Shown: positions 30,681 through 41,273 of the stretch, one piece after another
Layout of the letters: every line of letters begins with the position of its first letter
Numbering within the stretch: the stretch's first letter is position 1
Program-made: the position numbers and the translations under genes
Assembly: GCA_001414345.1 (NCBI GenBank)
Contig: LLCB01000173.1
Span: 1-64,000, forward strand
DNA length: 64,000 bases
Reading direction: 5' to 3'
Origin: Hymenoscyphus infarciens
Lineage: Eukaryota; Ascomycota; Leotiomycetes; Helotiales; Helotiaceae
The notes under the pieces: model-generated
What the model saw: the letters and a program-made list of their open reading frames with translations, nothing else
Told to the model about the DNA's origin: nothing
Databases searched by the model: none

Positions 30681-33600
30681 AGTATCTAGCACCTTCTCCT
30701 ACTAATAATAGAGCAACGCTTCGATAAATTCATCTGAAACTAAGTATAGAGTGTTAAATAACTAGATTATTGAATATTCTTATCTTTTTTTATATTAGAG
30801 TAGTTTATAGTATAGGTTATATAAATCTCATAGTGGATTTGTTAGTAAATATTAGCCTTTAGAATTATATACGTAGCTTAGAAGCTTTTGCTTAACGGTT
30901 AGTTAGAAATGTGTTCTTCTTATAGATTTATACGTATATAGTCGTTTTAGTAATATAGTATACTATATATTTGCTAAGTTATAAAGCTGTAAGGAGAGTG
31001 ACTTTTAGTGTATATTTTCGCCTAAATGAAAAGAGAGTACGTACGGAGGAAGTATACGTACTATTAAAAACAAAGACAACGAGCCTATAAACGCTTTTTA
31101 AGCAAGTAAAACTAAGACATATCATAATAGCCGAGCGGGACTTAATTACTAAGTAGTAAGACTCGGGATACGAAGACTTAACACCTGTACGCGGTGTATT
31201 CTACGAACCTCTAGTAGTCCTATCTCGTCCCTAGAACTGTCTATAGAGCTAAGTTTAAGTTAAAAAAGCAACATAGTAATATCTCTTTTTATAACTATTA
31301 GAGTTTTAGGCCTCTTAACCTTCTACAAAGAAGCTACGTGATATATAGTAATATACTAGATATTAGCGAAAAAGACCTATATAGCTTATTTACTTAATAA
31401 TAGTATTTATAGACTACTAAAACAAACTAATTAAGAAAGCCTTTAAAGTCGATTCTATATATCTACTAATACTAGAGAACTTCTACTCTAGATATACTAT
31501 AGAATTAATTAGAGGTAATATCTATAGTAGTTATTCTATATAGTTAGTATATACTATATTTAAGTTAAGAGAATTACTAGAAAAGGTAAAGAACTCTTAA
31601 TAATAGTAATAGAGTGATTAAGAGAGGCTTAGATAGTATAAATAGAAGTATAAACATAGAAGGGTTTTTATAACTAGATAATAGATTCTCTACTATTTAT
31701 ATTAGTAAATATTTAAAGTATATTTAATAGTACTTTAATAAAGTAGTAAGATACCTCTTAGAAGGTATAGAACTATAGAGTAGAGAACTAATTCTCTAGT
31801 AGTTATAGAGAACTAATTCTCTACTATTTATATTAGTAGATATTTAAAGTATATTTAATAGCTCTTAGATAAAGTAGTAAAATCTCTCTTAGAAGGTATA
31901 GAACGGTAGAGTAGAGGGAATAGAAGATAGAACTAGGAAACTTAGATTAGAGATATATTAGAGAATAGTTCTATATAAGATAGTATACTAGAAGACGATT
32001 ATTATTAGTCTTATATAGAGGAGAGCTAACTAAGCTCTTATAAGAGCTATTATAAAGAACTAAATTAGTTATTTATAAGAATAACTAAAAATATTAAATT
32101 TAAATTAAAATAGAAGAAATAGAAGAAAATACTAAGCTATTACTAGAATATAAAGCCGGGAGTATAAAGGTATATATATATAGTAAGCCTAGTAATAGAT
32201 ACTCTAAGAAGTATATAAACTACTTTTAGATAAAACTCTATAAATAAGAGCGTCTATATAACGCTAGCTTTAGACAGCTAAAAAGACTATTTAAATATAT
32301 AAAAAAATAAAAAAATAAAAAAAAGTAATAAGACTTAAATACCTACGTATCTATCTAGAGAGAGAATTTATAAAAATCTTCTCTTTATTATATAAATTTA
32401 AAGCTTACTATAAAGGTTTTAAGAGTATAATTCTAGAATTAGTATCTATTACTATATTAGATATCTACGCTTATAATAACTAACTAGAGTTAGTATACTT
32501 TTAGAGTATTATACTTCTTCTTATATATAGTAGATAGGTCCTTCTTTATAGTAATAAATATCTAATTCTCTACTCTACACTTTTAAATACTAATAACACT
32601 TTCTCTAACCTTTATATCTATAAGTAGTTATAAGCCTAGTAGCTATTATACTATTAGTATTTAATAGTATTACTTAAATCGTAATAGTAGAAACTTATTT
32701 ACTAGTTATCTTACTACTACTAATAATATATAAATATATAAACTTTAGTTAAGAGATATCTATATCTTAAGATATACTAATACTAATAATATCTTAATAA
32801 GTATTAAGTTTAAAGAATCTATCTAGTAAATTAATAAAAGTCTAATAATTAATTCTTTTAACAATTACTAACTCTTAAGAGTAAAAAGCTTTTTAAGCTA
32901 ATAATCTTAAATAACTTAATTTACTTACTAAATTATCTTTTACTATATAAGTCTTTATAATATCGACTATATTATAAGCGCCTACTATTCTAAATTACTA
33001 GTATTCGTATTCTAAATTATTAGTGTTTATAAAACTACTAATATCTCTATACCGAGATTATAAATTACTAATACTTATATAACTAAAGATTAAAGATATT
33101 AATCTCTAATATTTATATATAGAAGAGATTAAGGTTTAGATATTATATATTTAGCTTTTCAGCTCTTATTATTTAGTATTAGCTATATTAAGTAGGACTC
33201 GGTTATTATTATTATTAGACTTTTATAATATTTAATCTCTTATATATAAATACTCTTATTTAGAATAAGAGAAGGCTAATTTAGTCTTTTCTTCTATATT
33301 AGTACCTAGTATCTATATATATTATTCTTTCGAATATACTTCTATATTTCTCTTCGATAGTCGTATATATTTCAAAGTAAATACTCTTATATAGGTTCTA
33401 GAGTAACTATTATTAAAAGAGTTTTTAATTAAGAAATCGCTCTTAAAGCTTTTATATAACGCTTTAGAAAATTCTAGTAATAAATCGAATTTACTATTAA
33501 AAGAGTTAGGATTAAGAAGTATAGAAAATAATAATCTAAACTATAATAGATTAGAAGCTTCTCTACTACTACTCTCTTACTTTATATTTATAAGTACTAG

Positions 33601-34740
33601 TAGTATATTAGATCTACTAAATCTAAGCTATTATAGCACTTATTAGCTTCTATTAACCTTATATCTTAAGAGTAAAAGTAATTACTTATTATAGAAGAAA
33701 GAGATAATAAGGTTTATATATTAATATAAATTAAAGATTTATCTTAAGAGAAATATTTAATTACTTAAAAAGGTTAAATTAATATTTACTATAAGAGATA
33801 GAGAGACTATAGATAACGTAAAGTTATAGAATCTTTAAGATAAAGAAGAGGCTAGATATTACTCTATAATTATAAATAATCTTAAAGCTCTTCTTACTAG
33901 AGTTATTAAGAGTAGTTATATTATAAAAGATATATAAGATACTCTTAAACAAAAGTACTTATATATAATAATATAAGCGATTATATTAATTATAAATATA
34001 ATAGTAATTAACACTTTTATCTCTTAAATAATCGTAAATATCTAGAATATAATAGTAAGCTATCTTGAATAAGCCGAGGTTATAGTTAGGTTTTAGAATA
34101 TATTATAGACTTTAGAACCTTATTATAGTCTATATTAGAAGAGTTTTAGTACTAAAACTAGTTATATATATTTAGTACTTCGTTTATAGTATCTAGACTT
34201 CTATATATATCTACTCTACTTTTTTCTATATTTTAAAAGATAACTTATTCTTTACTTTTATAATTAAGCTTATAAATTATATATATTATCTTTTTAAACG
34301 TACTTCTATATACTCTTTTACTAGTAGTTTACGATTTATACTATTATATTTAAAGAATAAATTCTTATTAGCTAGAGAAAGCCTCTTTATTAATATCTCT
34401 TTTAAGAACGTTATTATACTTATTTAGACTTGATTTAGCTTAGATATAGATTAGTATATTAATAATCTTAAATAGCTATAATTTTAGAGACCTTATAGAT
34501 AACTAGTAATATTAGAGTTTAGTATCTATTAGATAGCTAGTAAAATTATATTAGATAATATATTAAGTAAAGTAGACTATACTAAGTACTTCTAAGACTT
34601 CTAATAACTCTCTCTATATAGAGATTACTATATAAAGTTTAGAAGTTAAGAATATATAGTTATCTAGAAGACTTTTAAATCTACCTCTAACTCTCTTTAC
34701 TATAATAATTAAATATATTAGATACTTGATATAAATATCC
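30681..34740. repeat. AT-rich RIP-degraded repeat island
   Basis: About 4 kb of A+T-dominated sequence with almost no CA or TG dinucleotides and no coding potential. About 31.2-32.35 kb matches 42.6-43.55 kb in the same orientation. About 33.18-33.37 kb matches the reverse complement of about 40.32-40.50 kb. About 34.2-34.4 kb matches the reverse complement of the first island near 0.8-0.9 kb. It therefore holds several degraded members of families present elsewhere in the window. Isolated patches with more G+C, such as about 31,030-31,260, suggest less mutated remnants. Confidence 0.85.
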
Positions 34741-34758
34741 TCTCAAAGTCTATTCTTC

Positions 34759-35106
34759 TCACCTGAAAAACGCGCGTATTCTCTCTCTCAGATCTTCAGT
34801 AAACCCTCCAGTTCCACAATAATACCTCGCTAAGCCCAAAAGCACATAAACAATTCTCGTAAGAATGTAATATTCTATACGCATTTTACGTTCCAAAGCT
34901 TTTTCCCTTTGCTCTTTCGTATCTTGAATATCTTCGCTGTTTGATTGCATATTGGTTGGCTGGAATTTGCGCGGATGTTGAGAGAGATGTCGGAATTGAG
35001 ACGTCGGAGGCTGCCCGATAGACCAAGGAGAAGGGCGACGAAGAGCATTGCTGGACGTTCTTGTTAAGCGAATCGCTCCACGGGTGAGTAGTGCTTTGAA
35101 TGACAT
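34759..35106 (-). CDS. small protein with mitochondrial-type presequence and one membrane segment
   Basis: Single exon, 115 aa. The N-terminal about 45 residues are rich in Arg, Ser and Thr with no acidic residues (MSFKALLTRGAIRLTRTSS), a typical matrix-targeting presequence. A charged linker follows (SEDIQDTKEQREKALERK), then one hydrophobic segment (YYILTRIVYVLLGLARYYC) and a basic tail. Probably an inner-membrane or matrix-associated small protein; I do not recognise the family. The stop codon lies about 20 bp from the edge of the adjoining AT-rich island, so the 3' UTR may run into RIP-affected DNA. Confidence 0.6.
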   Translation of the reverse strand: MSFKALLTRGAIRLTRTSSNALRRPSPWSIGQPPTSQFRHLSQHPRKFQPTNMQSNSEDIQDTKEQREKALERKMRIEYYILTRIVYVLLGLARYYCGTGGFTEDLRERIRAFFR

Positions 35107-35802
35107 TGCTGGGTTCTCCGTTTATAGGAGAGGAATATTTTGAGGAGGAATTATGAAGAGGAAATGCTTGTTGGGGGAGTTGAAATGTTTAATATATTGT
35201 GGTATGAGCTACTAAACACTAACTCTCCTTTCAGGTGGTTAATGGAAAACGGCAAAAATCTCGTGACGAGGACCTCATTATTCCGAAGAAAGCCAAGACT
35301 ACAATACTCGAGTAGACCGAGAGCTTCAGAAGGTAGTTCACCAGCCCAGGGGGTGTAGGAATTCGTGACTGGTTACGAGCAGAGTACCTTCACACTACCC
35401 TCACCAGCCCTCTCAATTGTTCAACTAGGACTAGGAAAATTAGTTTAATTATCCTATAAAACTAGAACAATAAGATTTATTTTGTCTTTATTGTTCTAGA
35501 AGAATTAGGAGAATTGCGGAAGGGGAAGGTGCCTTAGACTACAGTCAGGTGGTTGTTGTTTGAATGAGATTTCGAAGCTACGTCACCTAATATTTCTAGC
35601 CACCCCCACTTCTTTTGGTGGAACAGGAGAAATGTGGCAGATGCTGGCTTTGAGGCTGAGAATGCCCAACAAATTCCCTTGGCCGTGAATGCTCGCGGAC
35701 CAGTAATACATAGGTAGGTACATTCCGCTGAAAAGCGGTAGGTGAATGAGACTGTGAGAACGTGGAGCCCTGCAGCCAAAGTCTTGACTTTAACAACAAA
35801 AC
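35107..35802. other. intergenic, no gene recognised
   Basis: Contains the promoter of the 115-aa protein and the SPB4 3' flank. Short frames on both strands near 35,534-35,799 lack support. Confidence 0.4.
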
Positions 35803-37716
35803 CTACTCATCAAAACCTCCCCAAGTCTCATACTTCGAGTCCTCCAAAGTTTTCTGCCTAACCTGCTCAATCAACCCCCTCAGCTCAACCTCCTTCGCCT
35901 TCTCTTCCTCACTCATAGCTTCCAACCGTTCCGCCTCCCTCTTCCTCCTCTTCTTCTCCCTCCTCTCCTCCTTCAAATCCTGCTGCTCATGCTTCTGACT
36001 CCAAGACTCCCTCTCCTTCCTCTTCTTCAGCATCTCCTCACCCGGCACAAACGGTTTTTTCGTTTTCTCCTCCTCCATCGCCACCCTCCTCGCCTTCTCC
36101 CGAACTTTATCTTTATACGCATATTCCGACATATTAATCTTAACACCCAAACCCTTATCCCCCTCCCATTTTTTCAATTCCGGCATTTTAGGGAGTTTTA
36201 CCAATCCCCAAGCATGTCCCAGGTCCGTCCAATCTAGTTCGGAGACCTGGAATATACTGTTGGCTTGGTGCTTGGAGTATGCTTGGACCCAGGAGACGAA
36301 TGCGCGTTGTCCTTTATCGTATAATGCTCTATCAGCTAGGACTTCTGCGCGCATTTTTGAGGTGATAAATTTCGCGCCGTCTTCTGTGACTGTGATGGCA
36401 GGTTTTGAGTGGGGTTCGATGGGAGTTTTTCGGATGGAGAGGAATTCGACGTAATCTTCTTCTGTGCCGGGGTGGAGGAAGATCACTGAAAGTCCGCGAC
36501 GACCTGCGCGTCCTGCTCGACCGCAACGATGGAGGAATACTTTTGGGTCCGAGGGAGGGTCGATTTGAACGACTAGATCTACTTGTGGAATATCTAGTCC
36601 TCTTGCTGCTACATCTGTTGTGAGGAGGATTGTTGGGGTTACGCAAGTTATGTATTTTGCGAAATTCTTTTGCCGTACGTTTGGCGGGTGTTTTCCGTGT
36701 AAGGGTATTAGTGAGAACTTTTCTGGTAATAAGGCTCCAAGGATGGTTTGGAAGTAATCGACTGCTGCGCAGGTTGAGAGGTAGACGATACTCTTTTGTG
36801 GTGTAGGTGCCAATTGATCGAGTAATGATAGAAGAGCTGGGAATTTATGGCTCGCGGGTGTAATGAGGTAGGTCATTTGTAGACTTGCTGGGGTTCTTTT
36901 ATCTTCTCCATTTGCACTTTTGACCTTGACCGCAATTTTGACTGGATTTCTTAATCCAACACGAATAATCTCCCCAACTGCTTCACTAACACTGGCACTA
37001 AATAGTCCAGTCCTCCTTTGTTTTGGTAACCGCCCAAGTATTTTCTGTAAATCATCCTTGAATCCCAAATCCAGCAGTCGATCGGCTTCGTCCAGAACTA
37101 GAACCTCAAAAGATGATTGAGGACAGTGTACATGTGGCGAAGAGAGAAGTTCGAGTAATCTCCCAGGTGTAGAAATCAACAGATTCGGGCTGTTTTTGAG
37201 AAACCTGCTAAGATCCTGAGCTGGAGTTGTAGTTCCCCCCAAGAGAAGTTGAGGGACCACAACATGACCCTTGGGTTTCCGTTTCACCCCTTCTTCTAAT
37301 GGCTTCAATGCCTCGGCGGATGGTTCGTGGAAGGCGAGTAATGAAAGGAGGACGGAGTGTATTTGAGTCGCTAGTTCTCGAGTGGGCGAGACGATTATTG
37401 CGCCGACGTGATGCTTTTTGAGGGGTTCATCTAGTCGCAATAACTTTTGTACAACGGGTAGTAGGAATGCCATCGTCTTTCCACTTCCAGTAACAGCCTA
37501 GTTGCAATCAGTATAGATTCGACAGAGGAATTCAACGTATATCACCTCTACAACAACATCTTTATTACCCATGAAGAGGGGAATTGTCGAGGCTTGAACT
37601 GGGGTCATTCTCACAAAACCCATGGCAGTAATCGCATCGATGACCCATTCTGCCAATGGAGGAGTCAAGGCATCCCAGGCGCGAGGGTCCTTTTTTGGTT
37701 CAGCAGTTGGCGCCAT
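35803..37716 (-). CDS. SPB4: SPB4-type DEAD-box rRNA helicase
   Basis: Two exons on the minus strand, 37,546-37,716 and 35,803-37,497, with a 48-bp intron (37,498-37,545); 621 aa, the normal size. Exon 1 encodes the [14 protein letters not shown] start and Q-motif region ([15 protein letters not shown]). The splice joins DVVVE to AVTGSGKT, completing Walker A at residues 58-65. Further motifs are [33 protein letters not shown] (motif III in its Spb4-type SAS form), [16 protein letters not shown] and [10 protein letters not shown]. The C-terminus is Lys/Glu-rich with a coiled-coil-like [14 protein letters not shown] stretch. In yeast Spb4 acts in the nucleolus in late 27S pre-rRNA processing of the 60S subunit. 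Divergent from the PDH E2 gene, with 377 bp between the starts. Confidence 0.92.
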
Positions 37717-38093
37717 ATTGTTGAAGCTATTCAGAGTTATTGTCGCAAAGAATCTGGCACCAAAAAGTTTCCATCGCAGGAGTACGTGTATCGGATTAAC
37801 TCTGGAGGCAAGAAATCGGCCCGGCTACGCCGGTGCTCGGAGACCGGCGACTAGGTAGCCAGCCAATCAGCACCGACCGGGCTTCGAAGCTCTCTCAACG
37901 CTTGATCCGACAAATTTACTTAGCTTCCCGACATTTCCAAATCCTCATTCTCTCCCACCACCAACTCAATTCTCCTTCGCAATCCCGGTGCTGTTTAATT
38001 GCGACTTCCACGACTCCAATTGTCTGGATCTCTGGTGCCTCGTCGCTCTCTTTCTGTTTCTTATCCTTCTTTTTCTCCCCGTACATCTCGAAA
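37717..38093. promoter_or_regulatory. shared divergent promoter of SPB4 and the PDH E2 gene
   Basis: 377 bp between divergent start codons; pyrimidine-rich tract (CTTTCTGTTTCTTATCCTTC) just before the E2 start. No specific factor site assigned. Confidence 0.4.
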
Positions 38094-39595
38094 ATGTTCT
38101 CCGCCGTGTTGAGGAGGCGCGCCCTTCAATCCACTCCCATCTCCTACCAATTCGCACGATGCTATGCCGCAAAGTCCTTCCCTCCCCACACGGTGGTGAC
38201 CATGCCTGCTCTGTCTCCTACGATGACAGCAGGTAACATCGGAACCTGGCAGAAGAGCGTTGGAGACGCGATTTCTCCCGGTGACGTCTTGGTTGAAATT
38301 GAGACGGATAAGGCACAGATGGACTTTGAGTTCCAAGAGGAGGGTGTTCTTGCAAAGATCTTGAAGGGTTCTGGAACCAAGGACGTGGCTGTCGGCAACG
38401 TACGTATTTGCCAAAGGATGACGATTCAATTGGCCTTTCTAACTTTGTACAGCCTATCGCAGTCATGATCGAGGAGGGCGCTGATGCTTCCGCTTTCGAT
38501 TCCTTTTCCCTAGAAGATGCCGGAGGAGAGAAATCTGCTCCACCACCACCAAAGGAGGAGGCCAGCGAGTCTTCCGAGCCAGCAGGTACCGGCTCTGGCA
38601 CTGCACCACCAGCATCCGAGTCTGCGCCAGTTCCCGAGGAGACAGAATCAAGCGGCGGCAGATTACAACCAGCTCTGGAACGACAACCAAACGCAAGCGC
38701 CGCAGCTATTAGACTTGCAATTGATACTGGTGTCAAGATTGCAGGATTGAAGGGTACAGGAACTGGTGGACAAGTTACGGAGTCCGATGTCAAGAAGGCC
38801 TCTTCTGGAGGAAGTGGCTCTGCTCCTTCATCTGCGCCAGCAGCGTCATACACCGACACACCTCTTACCTCGATGCGAAAGACAATTGCCAACCGCCTCG
38901 CAGAATCATGGAACCAAAACCCCCACTACTTTGTCGCAGCCACCCTTTCCGTTTCAAAACTTCTTAAGCTCAGACAAGCTCTCAATGCTTCTGCAGATGG
39001 GCAATACAAGCTTTCAGTCAACGATTTCTTGATCAAGGCTTGCGGCGTTGCTTGTAAGAAGGTCCCAGCTGTTAACTCTAGCTGGAGAGATGGTTTCATC
39101 CGTCAATTCGACAATGTTGATATTTCCGTAAGTTCCCCCCCCCCACAAAATTTCAAAGTTGCTAACCTTCCCTTCCAGGTTGCTGTTGCTACCCCAGTAG
39201 GACTCATGACCCCAATTGTCAAGTCAGTTGAAGGTCTTGGTCTCTCGTCTATCTCCGCACAAGTTAAAGACCTTGGCAAGCGCGCCCGCGATGGCAAGCT
39301 CAAGCCAGAAGAATACCAAGGAGGAACCTTCACAATCAGCAACATGGGAATGAACTCTGCGATTGATCGATTCACCGCCGTTGTCAATCCACCACAAGCC
39401 GGTATCTTGGCTGTTGGAACCACGAAGAAGGTTGCCATCCCAGTCGAGACCGAGGAGGGCACTTCATTAGAGTGGGACGACCAGATCGTTGTCACTGCCA
39501 GTTTCGACCACAAGGTTGTTGATGGTGCTGTTGGTGGTGAGTGGGTTAAGGAGTTTAAGAAGGTTGTTGAGAACCCACTTGAGTTATTGCTGTGA
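38094..39595 (+). CDS. LAT1: dihydrolipoyl acetyltransferase, PDH complex E2
   Basis: Three exons: 38,094-38,399, 38,453-39,127 and 39,179-39,595; 465 aa. The first about 28 residues are an Arg-rich mitochondrial presequence ([15 protein letters not shown]). A single lipoyl domain follows, with the lipoylated Lys73 in [12 protein letters not shown]. Then come a Pro/Ser/Glu-rich linker, a peripheral-subunit-binding domain (around residues 185-235, [18 protein letters not shown]) and the catalytic core with [13 protein letters not shown] and the active-site DHKVVDG near the C-terminus. It accepts acetyl groups from E1 and transfers them to CoA at the core of the matrix complex. All key residues are present. 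Intron 2 (39,128-39,178, 51 bp, with a C10 run) is stop-free and in frame; splicing is supported by the conserved join NVDIS to [12 protein letters not shown]. Confidence 0.94.
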
Positions 39596-39845
39596 ATAAA
39601 GTGGTGGAAGGGTGAGGGGAAGTCGTGGTTTGAAAGTAGAACCGCGGGATGTAACGATGAAGATTAGAGAGATTCCCCATGTAACATTGTAAAATGACCC
39701 CAACTTTTTTCAATGCATAATTCTGCAATCCAAACCAGCTTTCTCATGTGTATTAACTTTGACTTACCTCTTCTTTTTTCCCTTTCTTAGAACCTCCACG
39801 TGGTTTTAGACCGCAAAAACAATAATACATACCACGGGCATATAA
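39596..39845. other. PDH E2 3' flank
   Basis: Ordinary sequence without a gene, grading into the AT-rich island. Confidence 0.5.
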
Positions 39846-39930
39846 AAAGAAGCGAGCTCTAAACCTGCTTAGAGCCTAGTCATAGTATTATAACGTGACC
39901 TAAAGAAGCTAGGTAAGATATACTACTAGT

Positions 39931-41093
39931 TAGCTTCAGAGATTTATATATTCAGGATTTATTAAGTAAAGTATATTAAAGTAGAGGTTTTATCGAGCTA
40001 ATTATATAATTAAGTAAAAAGTCGTTTTATTTAAAGTTTTAAGATATCTAGCTAACTCGTTATACGAGTTAGTCGTAGTAATCTCAAAAGCGTACTAATT
40101 CTAAAACTAGGAGCTTATACTCTTAAATATATAATAAATCAAGTACTAAGCCTAATTAGGTAGTTTTTATATATATAGATAGTATAATTTTATTTATTTA
40201 TATTAACTTATTAAAAAAACTATAATATCTAATTTATTAAATATAATCTATATATTATTTTATAATTAATTAGATTATAATTATAAGCTTTTAAAAAGAG
40301 TCTTTATAATAGTACGAAATATATATAACTATAGAAGAGATATATAAGAGTATATTTAGTAGAATAAAGTATATAGAGACTAGACTCTAATATAGAAGAA
40401 AAGACTAAATTAGCTTTCTATTATTCTAAGTAGAAGTATCTATATATAAGAGATTAGATAATATAAAAGTCTAATAATAATAATAACTAAGACCTTTCTA
40501 ATATAAGTAATACTAAATAATAAGAACTAAAAGCTAAATATATAATATTTAAATCTTAATATCTTCTATATATAAAAAATAGATATTAATAGCTTTAGTA
40601 TATAAGTATTAGTAATTTATACTCTTAGTCTACTCTTAGCGTATAATTATTAGTAATTTAGAATAGCTAGCTATTATAGTCTTAGTAGATCTTAATAGAC
40701 TACTCTACTATATTATTAGCGATAAATTAGCGCTAAAGAACTATATACGTATATAAACTAAGAAGCTATATATAGCTACTATTTAAATTTTATTACTTCT
40801 TAATATATACTTTAAATACTTATTCTATTATAAATATAGCTTTTTACTAGTTTTATTTTTAATTATATCTAAGAATTACTCTTTTCTAACTATTAGTTAT
40901 TAAGTAATTAATTATTTAGATTATATCTTTAGAGTCGCTATATTTTAGTATCTCTATAACTAACTTAAATAATAAGTTAGCTAGATATCTAAAACTTTAA
41001 ATAAAACGACTTTTTACTTAATTATATAATTAGTTACTTATTTTACTTACTTTACTTAATAAATCCTAAGTATATAAATCTCTAAGCTAATAA
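39931..41093. mobile_element. 1.16-kb degraded element with about 120-140 bp inverted ends
   Basis: About 39,931-40,068 is a good reverse complement of about 40,976-41,093; both include TTAATTATATAATTAAGTAA-like sequence, AAAGTCGTTTTATTTAAAG and GATATCTAGCTAACT. Interior AT-rich, no coding capacity. Target duplication not visible; boundaries approximate. Confidence 0.6.
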
Positions 41094-41107
41094 GTAAGCT
41101 ACGTAGA

Positions 41108-41273
41108 TATAATAGCAAGGCAGGAATAGAGTAGAGAAGTAGTATATTCGTAGCTATTAACGCGAAAACTAAAGATAAAGAGTAAAGAAGAGCGGAGACA
41201 GCTCTAAACGATACTAATATATAGGATTCTACTAGACAGTAAGGAGTTACGTAACAGGTCTAAAACCGTTATA
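41108..41273 (+). mobile_element. solo LTR of the TRIM-like family, GTAGA target duplication
   Basis: 166 bp matching the 161-bp LTRs at 19,430-19,590 and 20,601-20,761, with G-to-A type changes such as TACTAGACAG for TGCTAGGCAG. The ends are TATAATAG and CCGTTATA. GTAGA lies immediately outside both ends (41,103-41,107 and 41,274-41,278), a clean 5-bp target duplication. No interior or second LTR, hence a solo LTR left by recombination. Confidence 0.8.

Noticed and set aside
38218..38892. 224-codon minus-strand frame opposite the PDH E2 gene
   Set aside because: Antisense shadow of the Pro/Ser/Glu-rich linker.
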